From Owenia fusiformis (lineage: Eukaryota; Annelida; Polychaeta; Sabellida; Oweniidae), in NCBI GenBank assembly GCA_903813345.2, contig CAIIXF020000014.1, positions 153,505 to 185,687 on the forward strand: 32,183 nt of DNA, written 5' to 3'. The notes beneath the pieces are model-generated. The model ran no database searches, was not told the DNA's origin, and was given only the letters and a program-made list of their open reading frames with translations. This document shows, in pieces, positions 1-8,930 of the stretch. Position numbers and translations under genes: made by a program. Positions within the stretch are counted from its first letter, which is position 1. The number at the start of each line of letters is the position of its first letter.

Positions 1-25
1 TTTTCCGAGCGTTAAAAAAACAGTG

Positions 26-74
26 AACCAAATTTCAATCCGACCATTAGTTATCGAGATATACGCGTTTGAAG
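26..74 (-). repeat. Block of 717-bp satellite related to the 476-bp unit
   Basis: Read on the minus strand, this part gives CTTCAAACGCG followed by GGTCGGATTGAAATTTGGTT. It matches the start of the composite-satellite unit: compare ACTTCAAACAGC then GGGTCGAAATTTGGTT around 13813-13863, and GTCGGATCGAAATTTGGTT around 19367-19385. The block recurs in every 717-bp monomer. The homology is inferred by eye. Confidence 0.7.
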
Positions 75-441
75 TTCGCGTACGGGCCACCGTTGCCGTA
101 TATCTAGACGACACCTGGTATACACCATGTATACGTATCTCTGCGAACAACAGACATTTGAAAGAAAATAGGCCCGGACGATGACTAGAGCATTTCTAAA
201 ACAACGTTTCCCTTCGTCCAACTAACGATTGCGGAATGTAGAACGACACGTACGCTGCTCGAATCTACGTCGAAAGCTCTGTATGGACGTCTGGAAGGCC
301 TCTTTTTTGAAGGACTATTTTTTGACCTCGACGGATCCGCGAAGCACGAGCCAGGCATTCTCCCCAACTACCTCCCTAGATTCCCCGACCTTTAATCGAC
401 CATTATAGGCCCTCAGAGCGTCCGTAGAGCCATTTCCCTCT

Positions 442-451
442 ATACGCGTAT
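442..451. repeat. Perfect 10-bp palindrome in the 717-bp monomer
   Basis: ATACGCGTAT is self-complementary and carries two CpG sites. It recurs every 717 bp. It could be a protein-binding or methylation site, but nothing in the sequence shows a function. Confidence 0.6.
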
Positions 452-467
452 GGGCAAATCCTATTAT

Positions 468-502
468 GATTTTTGCTTTCGTATGTGCAAAAAGCAAAAA
501 TC
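468..502. repeat. Hairpin in the 717-bp monomer
   Basis: GATTTTTGCTTT (468-479) is the exact reverse complement of AAAGCAAAAATC (491-502), giving a 12-bp stem with an 11-nt loop. It recurs every 717 bp. It is the strongest local dyad I see in the monomer. No poly-U tail or promoter accompanies it, so I do not call it a terminator. Confidence 0.75.
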
Positions 503-583
503 CTCCTCACACACGTTCTCGCCAACGAGAGATATTTGGATAAATCTACTCATACACGTTGTTAGGGGGCTAGGCGTAGTTGG

Positions 584-641
584 TGGGAAATTAGGTCAAA
601 TCCTTATCTGGGTCAAAGGTCGAAATCTAGGTCGAAATCTG
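584..641 (-). repeat. TGACCT-rich block of the 717-bp monomer, related to composite-satellite cassettes
   Basis: The plus strand carries the direct repeat GGTCGAAATCT[A/G] at 618-629 and 630-641, preceded by GGGTCAAAGGTCG. The minus strand reads as spaced GACCT motifs ending in GATTTGACCTAATTTCCCA. This aligns nearly base for base with the cassette around 15353-15407 (CTTGACCTTTGACCTAG, then TTTGACCTAATTTCCCAGA). Downstream on the minus strand, GTTGGCGAGAAC and GAGGAGGA (501-526) correspond to GTTGGTGAGAAAT and GGAGGAAG of the cassettes, extending the match. Confidence 0.75.
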
Positions 642-3600
642 CATTTCCGCTATTTCGGCCTCTCGAGCCTCCTTAAGAAGTCAGAATCGGAGGAAAACTA
701 GCTGGTCGGAAAGACAGTTTTCCGAGCGTTAAAAAAACAGTGAACCAAATTTCAATCCGACCATTAGTTATCGAGATATACGCGTTTGAAGTTCGCGTAC
801 GGGCCACCGTTGCCGTATATCTAGACGACACCTGGTATACACCATGTATACGTATCTCTGCGAACAACAGACATTTGAAAGAAAATAGGCCCGGACGATG
901 ACTAGAGCATTTCTAAAACAACGTTTCCCTTCGTCCAACTGACGATTGCGGAATGTAGAACGACACGTACGCTGCTCGAATCTACGTCGAAAGCTCTGTA
1001 TGGACGTCTGGAAGGCCTCTTTTTTGAAGGACTATTTTTTGACCTCGACGGATCCGCGAAGCACGAGCCAGGCATTCTCCCCAACTACCTCCCTAGATTC
1101 CCCGACCTTTAATCGACCATTATAGGCCCTCAGAGCGTCCGTAGAGCCATTTCCCTCTATACGCGTATGGGCAAATCCTATTATGATTTTTGCTTTCGTA
1201 TGTGCAAAAAGCAAAAATCCTCCTCACACACGTTCTCGCCAACGAGAGATATTTGGATAAATCTACTCATACACGTTGTTAGGGGGCTAGGCGTAGTTGG
1301 TGGGAAATTAGGTCAAATCCTTATCTGGGTCAAAGGTCGAAATCTAGGTCGAAATCTGCATTTCCGCTATTTCGGCCTCTCGAGCCTCCTTAAGAAGTCA
1401 GAATCGGAGGAAAACTAGCTGGTCGGAAAGACAGTTTTCCGAGCGTTAAAAAAACAGTGAACCAAATTTCAATCCGACCATTAGTTATCGAGATATACGC
1501 GTTTGAAGTTCGCGTACGGGCCACCGTTGCCGTATATCTAGACGACACCTGGTATACACCATGTATACGTATCTCTGCGAACAACAGACATTTGAAAGAA
1601 AATAGGCCCGGACGATGACTAGAGCATTTCTAAAACAACGTTTCCCTTCGTCCAACTAACGATTGCGGAATGTAGAACGACACGTACGCTGCTCGAATCT
1701 ACGTCGAAAGCTCTGTATGGACGTCTGGAAGGCCTCTTTTTTGAAGGACTATTTTTTGACCTCGACGGATCCGCGAAGCACGAGCCAGGCATTCTCCCCA
1801 ACTACCTCCCTAGATTCCCCGACCTTTAATCGACCATTATAGGCCCTCAGAGCGTCCGTAGAGCCATTTCCCTCTATACGCGTATGGGCAAATCCTATTA
1901 TGATTTTTGCTTTCGTATGTGCAAAAAGCAAAAATCCTCCTCACACACGTTCTCGCCAACGAGAGATATTTGGATAAATCTACTCATACACGTTGTTAGG
2001 GGGCTAGGCGTAGTTGGTGGGAAATTAGGTCAAATCCTTATCTGGGTCAAAGGTCGAAATCTAGGTCGAAATCTGCATTTCCGCTATTTCGGCCTCTCGA
2101 GCCTCCTTAAGAAGTCAGAATCGGAGGAAAACTAGCTGGTCGGAAAGACAGTTTTCCGAGCGTTAAAAAAACAGTGAACCAAATTTCAATCCGACCATTA
2201 GTTATCGAGATATACGCGTTTGAAGTTCGCGTACGGGCCACCGTTGCCGTATATCTAGACGACACCTGGTATACACCATGTATACGTATCTCTGCGAACA
2301 ACAGACATTTGAAAGAAAATAGGCCCGGACGATGACTAGAGCATTTCTAAAACAACGTTTCCCTTCGTCCAACTGACGATTGCGGAATGTAGAACGACAC
2401 GTACGCTGCTCGAATCTACGTCGAAAGCTCTGTATGGACGTCTGGAAGGCCTCTTTTTTGAAGGACTATTTTTTGACCTCGACGGATCCGCGAAGCACGA
2501 GCCAGGCATTCTCCCCAACTACCTCCCTAGATTCCCCGACCTTTAATCGACCATTATAGGCCCTCAGAGCGTCCGTAGAGCCATTTCCCTCTATACGCGT
2601 ATGGGCAAATCCTATTATGATTTTTGCTTTCGTATGTGCAAAAAGCAAAAATCCTCCTCACACACGTTCTCGCCAACGAGAGATATTTGGATAAATCTAC
2701 TCATACACGTTGTTAGGGGGCTAGGCGTAGTTGGTGGGAAATTAGGTCAAATCCTTATCTGGGTCAAAGGTCGAAATCTAGGTCGAAATCTGCATTTCCG
2801 CTATTTCGGCCTCTCGAGCCTCCTTAAGAAGTCAGAATCGGAGGAAAACTAGCTGGTCGGAAAGACAGTTTTCCGAGCGTTAAAAAAACAGTGAACCAAA
2901 TTTCAATCCGACCATTAGTTATCGAGATATACGCGTTTGAAGTTCGCGTACGGGCCACCGTTGCCGTATATCTAGACGACACCTGGTATACACCATGTAT
3001 ACGTATCTCTGCGAACAACAGACATTTGAAAGAAAATAGGCCCGGACGATGACTAGAGCATTTCTAAAACAACGTTTCCCTTCGTCCAACTAACGATTGC
3101 GGAATGTAGAACGACACGTACGCTGCTCGAATCTACGTCGAAAGCTCTGTATGGACGTCTGGAAGGCCTCTTTTTTGAAGGACTATTTTTTGACCTCGAC
3201 GGATCCGCGAAGCACGAGCCAGGCATTCTCCCCAACTACCTCCCTAGATTCCCCGACCTTTAATCGACCATTATAGGCCCTCAGAGCGTCCGTAGAGCCA
3301 TTTCCCTCTATACGCGTATGGGCAAATCCTATTATGATTTTTGCTTTCGTATGTGCAAAAAGCAAAAATCCTCCTCACACACGTTCTCGCCAACGAGAGA
3401 TATTTGGATAAATCTACTCATACACGTTGTTAGGGGGCTAGGCGTAGTTGGTGGGAAATTAGGTCAAATCCTTATCTGGGTCAAAGGTCGAAATCTAGGT
3501 CGAAATCTGCATTTCCGCTATTTCGGCCTCTCGAGCCTCCTTAAGAAGTCAGAATCGGAGGAAAACTAGCTGGTCGGAAAGACAGTTTTCCGAGCGTTAA

Positions 3601-6600
3601 AAAAACAGTGAACCAAATTTCAATCCGACCATTAGTTATCGAGATATACGCGTTTGAAGTTCGCGTACGGGCCACCGTTGCCGTATATCTAGACGACACC
3701 TGGTATACACCATGTATACGTATCTCTGCGAACAACAGACATTTGAAAGAAAATAGGCCCGGACGATGACTAGAGCATTTCTAAAACAACGTTTCCCTTC
3801 GTCCAACTGACGATTGCGGAATGTAGAACGACACGTACGCTGCTCGAATCTACGTCGAAAGCTCTGTATGGACGTCTGGAAGGCCTCTTTTTTGAAGGAC
3901 TATTTTTTGACCTCGACGGATCCGCGAAGCACGAGCCAGGCATTCTCCCCAACTACCTCCCTAGATTCCCCGACCTTTAATCGACCATTATAGGCCCTCA
4001 GAGCGTCCGTAGAGCCATTTCCCTCTATACGCGTATGGGCAAATCCTATTATGATTTTTGCTTTCGTATGTGCAAAAAGCAAAAATCCTCCTCACACACG
4101 TTCTCGCCAACGAGAGATATTTGGATAAATCTACTCATACACGTTGTTAGGGGGCTAGGCGTAGTTGGTGGGAAATTAGGTCAAATCCTTATCTGGGTCA
4201 AAGGTCGAAATCTAGGTCGAAATCTGCATTTCCGCTATTTCGGCCTCTCGAGCCTCCTTAAGAAGTCAGAATCGGAGGAAAACTAGCTGGTCGGAAAGAC
4301 AGTTTTCCGAGCGTTAAAAAAACAGTGAACCAAATTTCAATCCGACCATTAGTTATCGAGATATACGCGTTTGAAGTTCGCGTACGGGCCACCGTTGCCG
4401 TATATCTAGACGACACCTGGTATACACCATGTATACGTATCTCTGCGAACAACAGACATTTGAAAGAAAATAGGCCCGGACGATGACTAGAGCATTTCTA
4501 AAACAACGTTTCCCTTCGTCCAACTAACGATTGCGGAATGTAGAACGACACGTACGCTGCTCGAATCTACGTCGAAAGCTCTGTATGGACGTCTGGAAGG
4601 CCTCTTTTTTGAAGGACTATTTTTTGACCTCGACGGATCCGCGAAGCACGAGCCAGGCATTCTCCCCAACTACCTCCCTAGATTCCCCGACCTTTAATCG
4701 ACCATTATAGGCCCTCAGAGCGTCCGTAGAGCCATTTCCCTCTATACGCGTATGGGCAAATCCTATTATGATTTTTGCTTTCGTATGTGCAAAAAGCAAA
4801 AATCCTCCTCACACACGTTCTCGCCAACGAGAGATATTTGGATAAATCTACTCATACACGTTGTTAGGGGGCTAGGCGTAGTTGGTGGGAAATTAGGTCA
4901 AATCCTTATCTGGGTCAAAGGTCGAAATCTAGGTCGAAATCTGCATTTCCGCTATTTCGGCCTCTCGAGCCTCCTTAAGAAGTCAGAATCGGAGGAAAAC
5001 TAGCTGGTCGGAAAGACAGTTTTCCGAGCGTTAAAAAAACAGTGAACCAAATTTCAATCCGACCATTAGTTATCGAGATATACGCGTTTGAAGTTCGCGT
5101 ACGGGCCACCGTTGCCGTATATCTAGACGACACCTGGTATACACCATGTATACGTATCTCTGCGAACAACAGACATTTGAAAGAAAATAGGCCCGGACGA
5201 TGACTAGAGCATTTCTAAAACAACGTTTCCCTTCGTCCAACTGACGATTGCGGAATGTAGAACGACACGTACGCTGCTCGAATCTACGTCGAAAGCTCTG
5301 TATGGACGTCTGGAAGGCCTCTTTTTTGAAGGACTATTTTTTGACCTCGACGGATCCGCGAAGCACGAGCCAGGCATTCTCCCCAACTACCTCCCTAGAT
5401 TCCCCGACCTTTAATCGACCATTATAGGCCCTCAGAGCGTCCGTAGAGCCATTTCCCTCTATACGCGTATGGGCAAATCCTATTATGATTTTTGCTTTCG
5501 TATGTGCAAAAAGCAAAAATCCTCCTCACACACGTTCTCGCCAACGAGAGATATTTGGATAAATCTACTCATACACGTTGTTAGGGGGCTAGGCGTAGTT
5601 GGTGGGAAATTAGGTCAAATCCTTATCTGGGTCAAAGGTCGAAATCTAGGTCGAAATCTGCATTTCCGCTATTTCGGCCTCTCGAGCCTCCTTAAGAAGT
5701 CAGAATCGGAGGAAAACTAGCTGGTCGGAAAGACAGTTTTCCGAGCGTTAAAAAAACAGTGAACCAAATTTCAATCCGACCATTAGTTATCGAGATATAC
5801 GCGTTTGAAGTTCGCGTACGGGCCACCGTTGCCGTATATCTAGACGACACCTGGTATACACCATGTATACGTATCTCTGCGAACAACAGACATTTGAAAG
5901 AAAATAGGCCCGGACGATGACTAGAGCATTTCTAAAACAACGTTTCCCTTCGTCCAACTAACGATTGCGGAATGTAGAACGACACGTACGCTGCTCGAAT
6001 CTACGTCGAAAGCTCTGTATGGACGTCTGGAAGGCCTCTTTTTTGAAGGACTATTTTTTGACCTCGACGGATCCGCGAAGCACGAGCCAGGCATTCTCCC
6101 CAACTACCTCCCTAGATTCCCCGACCTTTAATCGACCATTATAGGCCCTCAGAGCGTCCGTAGAGCCATTTCCCTCTATACGCGTATGGGCAAATCCTAT
6201 TATGATTTTTGCTTTCGTATGTGCAAAAAGCAAAAATCCTCCTCACACACGTTCTCGCCAACGAGAGATATTTGGATAAATCTACTCATACACGTTGTTA
6301 GGGGGCTAGGCGTAGTTGGTGGGAAATTAGGTCAAATCCTTATCTGGGTCAAAGGTCGAAATCTAGGTCGAAATCTGCATTTCCGCTATTTCGGCCTCTC
6401 GAGCCTCCTTAAGAAGTCAGAATCGGAGGAAAACTAGCTGGTCGGAAAGACAGTTTTCCGAGCGTTAAAAAAACAGTGAACCAAATTTCAATCCGACCAT
6501 TAGTTATCGAGATATACGCGTTTGAAGTTCGCGTACGGGCCACCGTTGCCGTATATCTAGACGACACCTGGTATACACCATGTATACGTATCTCTGCGAA

Positions 6601-7500
6601 CAACAGACATTTGAAAGAAAATAGGCCCGGACGATGACTAGAGCATTTCTAAAACAACGTTTCCCTTCGTCCAACTGACGATTGCGGAATGTAGAACGAC
6701 ACGTACGCTGCTCGAATCTACGTCGAAAGCTCTGTATGGACGTCTGGAAGGCCTCTTTTTTGAAGGACTATTTTTTGACCTCGACGGATCCGCGAAGCAC
6801 GAGCCAGGCATTCTCCCCAACTACCTCCCTAGATTCCCCGACCTTTAATCGACCATTATAGGCCCTCAGAGCGTCCGTAGAGCCATTTCCCTCTATACGC
6901 GTATGGGCAAATCCTATTATGATTTTTGCTTTCGTATGTGCAAAAAGCAAAAATCCTCCTCACACACGTTCTCGCCAACGAGAGATATTTGGATAAATCT
7001 ACTCATACACGTTGTTAGGGGGCTAGGCGTAGTTGGTGGGAAATTAGGTCAAATCCTTATCTGGGTCAAAGGTCGAAATCTAGGTCGAAATCTGCATTTC
7101 CGCTATTTCGGCCTCTCGAGCCTCCTTAAGAAGTCAGAATCGGAGGAAAACTAGCTGGTCGGAAAGACAGTTTTCCGAGCGTTAAAAAAACAGTGAACCA
7201 AATTTCAATCCGACCATTAGTTATCGAGATATACGCGTTTGAAGTTCGCGTACGGGCCACCGTTGCCGTATATCTAGACGACACCTGGTATACACCATGT
7301 ATACGTATCTCTGCGAACAACAGACATTTGAAAGAAAATAGGCCCGGACGATGACTAGAGCATTTCTAAAACAACGTTTCCCTTCGTCCAACTAACGATT
7401 GCGGAATGTAGAACGACACGTACGCTGCTCGAATCTACGTCGAAAGCTCTGTATGGACGTCTGGAAGGCCTCTTTTTTGAAGGACTATTTTTTGACCTCG

Positions 7501-8000
7501 NNNNNNNNNNNNNNNNNNNNNNNNNNNNNNNNNNNNNNNNNNNNNNNNNNNNNNNNNNNNNNNNNNNNNNNNNNNNNNNNNNNNNNNNNNNNNNNNNNNN
7601 NNNNNNNNNNNNNNNNNNNNNNNNNNNNNNNNNNNNNNNNNNNNNNNNNNNNNNNNNNNNNNNNNNNNNNNNNNNNNNNNNNNNNNNNNNNNNNNNNNNN
7701 NNNNNNNNNNNNNNNNNNNNNNNNNNNNNNNNNNNNNNNNNNNNNNNNNNNNNNNNNNNNNNNNNNNNNNNNNNNNNNNNNNNNNNNNNNNNNNNNNNNN
7801 NNNNNNNNNNNNNNNNNNNNNNNNNNNNNNNNNNNNNNNNNNNNNNNNNNNNNNNNNNNNNNNNNNNNNNNNNNNNNNNNNNNNNNNNNNNNNNNNNNNN
7901 NNNNNNNNNNNNNNNNNNNNNNNNNNNNNNNNNNNNNNNNNNNNNNNNNNNNNNNNNNNNNNNNNNNNNNNNNNNNNNNNNNNNNNNNNNNNNNNNNNNN
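7501..8000. other. Assembly gap (500 N)
   Basis: Exactly 500 undetermined bases, a conventional placeholder length, so the true distance is unknown. The left edge breaks a 717-bp monomer about 330 bases in. The right edge starts inside the left tandem arm of a foldback element. The gap hides the end of the 717-bp array, the left end of the element and its left target-site duplication. Long identical repeats on both sides explain why assembly failed here. Confidence 0.99.
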
Positions 8001-8300
8001 CCTGTTATAAAACTAAGACCCCCCACGTTATAAAACTAAGACCCTGTTATAAAACTAAGACCCCTCACGTTATAAAACTAAGACCCCCCACGTAATAAAA
8101 CTAAGACCCTGTTATAAAACTAAGACCCCCCCACGTTATAAAACTAAGACCCTGTTATAAAACTAAGACCCCCCCACGTAATAAAACTAAGACCCTGTTA
8201 TAAAACTAAGACCCCCACGTTATAAAACTTAGACACTGTTACAAAACTAAGACCCCCACGTAATAAAACTAAGACCCTGTTATAAAACTAAGACCCCCCC
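8001..8300. repeat. FB1 left tandem arm (partial)
   Basis: Two unit types alternate, of about 19 and 22 bp: CTGTTATAAAACTAAGACC and CACGT[T/A]ATAAAACTAAGAC with a variable C run. The innermost units include the distinctive variants AAAACTTAGACACTGTTAC and GACCCCCACGTAATAAAAC. FB2 carries the same order of variants just outside its core, so this stretch lines up with roughly 29187-29486. Confidence 0.9.
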
Positions 8301-8302
8301 AG

Positions 8303-8365
8303 AATATTTTGAATTTTTCAGAAAATGTGTCCAACATATTGCTCTAAATGATAGGAGCTTTGAAA
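8303..8365. repeat. Left arm of inverted repeat inside FB1 core
   Basis: AATATTTTGAATTTTTCAG through GGAGCTTTGAAA is the imperfect reverse complement of 8489-8551, with a loop of about 120 bases. Matching pieces include GAAAATGTGTCC with GGGCACATTTTC, and GGAGCTTTGAAA with TTTCAAAGCTCC. It may be the remnant of a nested small inverted-repeat element. Confidence 0.75.
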
Positions 8366-8488
8366 TTTTGATTAAATTTCTAGAAATAGTCTAGAGAAAA
8401 AATGAAAAAAAAATGAAAAAAATTATTTGAAAAGAGGTCTATTTTCCTTTATCTGACCACAATTTTTGTTTCAGACAATTTTTCTTAT

Positions 8489-8551
8489 TTTCAAAGCTCC
8501 TACTATTTGAAGCAATATATTGGGCACATTTTCTGAAAAAATCAAAATATT
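8489..8551. repeat. Right arm of inverted repeat inside FB1 core
   Basis: TTTCAAAGCTCCTACTATTTG through AATATT pairs with 8303-8365. The FB2 copy of this arm reads CCTATCATTTG, which pairs better with AAATGATAGG of the left arm, so FB1 appears to carry the derived change. Confidence 0.75.
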
Positions 8552-8930
8552 ATGTTCAGTGACCTTACCGATACCCTTACTTTTAACTTTTTTTCAGTCA
8601 CATTTTCAGAGGGCTGAAAAACCATTTCAGCATGGTTAGGGTCATTTTGACATGACCATTGTGATCCTGGTCATGTAAATGATAAATGGGAGTAGTAAAA
8701 ATGACTGAAGATCAAAGCAGAACTCTGCTATCTTAGTTCAAAAAATCTAAAATCACATGGTTTTTTCATTTCCTGTTTGGTGTAAATTTCGAATAACTTC
8801 TCCAAGACCTTAAGCTAATCTTTATATCTATATCTATAAGACTATCTTTTGTAGAATCTGTATGTTACTGGGGAACACATGTGCCAGAGGCAAGACTACC
8901 TCGCGAGCAGAGCAAGGCACGATGATTGAT

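Larger units (their letters stand above)
1..1434. repeat. Higher-order dimer unit of the 717-bp satellite
   Basis: The first two monomers form one higher-order unit. The diagnostic base is A at 224 and G at 941 (context CCAACT[A/G]ACG). The pattern repeats as A at 1658, 3092, 4526, 5960 and 7394, and as G at 2375, 3809, 5243 and 6677. Eleven consecutive monomers alternate without exception. This is what amplification of a two-monomer block produces, rather than independent mutation of single monomers. Confidence 0.9.
1..7500. repeat. 717-bp satellite array (10.5 copies, dimeric)
   Basis: Head-to-tail tandem repeat with an exact 717-bp period. Taking TTTTCCGAGCG as monomer start, copies begin at 1, 718, 1435, 2152, 2869, 3586, 4303, 5020, 5737, 6454 and 7171; the last is cut at 7500 by the gap. 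Conceptual translations of four overlapping frames covering nearly the whole monomer are identical in every copy. The only difference I found is one base that alternates A, G, A, G along the array, making a 1434-bp higher-order dimer. The monomer is visibly richer in GC and CpG than the rest of the window. It contains no credible gene: its longest frames are 60-83 codons and overlap on both strands. Such length and homogeneity are typical of satellite DNA in heterochromatin. Over-regular assembly of a longer array cannot be excluded. Confidence 0.97.
8301..8930. mobile_element. FB1 core (630 bp, non-coding)
   Basis: AT-rich unique sequence between the inverted arms. I see no open frame of useful length and no motif of a transposase. 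The first 250 bases form an imperfect long hairpin (8303-8365 with 8489-8551). The remainder holds CAGTGACCTTACCG, a small dyad around TGACATGACC and GGTCATG, and a GC-richer end around CTACCTCGCGAGCAGAGC (8897-8914). It is nearly identical to the FB2 core. Differences seen are one base in an A run near 8405 and CTACTATTTG here against CTATCATTTG there. Confidence 0.85.

Noticed and set aside
207-231. CENP-B-box-like sequence TTAGTTGGACGAAGGGA on the minus strand of the 717-bp monomer
   Set aside because: It lacks the essential TTCG and CGGG bases at the right spacing. The resemblance is partial, although the alternating A/G site falls within it.
450-701. 83-codon ATG frame on the plus strand in each 717-bp monomer
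   Set aside because: It recurs identically only because the monomers are identical. It overlaps minus-strand frames, has no recognisable domain and shows no sign of coding selection.
7355-8026. Long frames crossing 7501-8000 on both strands
   Set aside because: Most of their length is undetermined bases; they are artefacts of reading through the gap.
8635-8645. Telomere-like TTAGGG
   Set aside because: Single occurrences (here, and in GTTAGGGGG of the 717-bp monomer) without tandem repetition.
8890-8915. Possible small-RNA gene fragment at the GC-rich end of the core
   Set aside because: No tRNA-like arms, no internal promoter boxes and no terminator could be identified.
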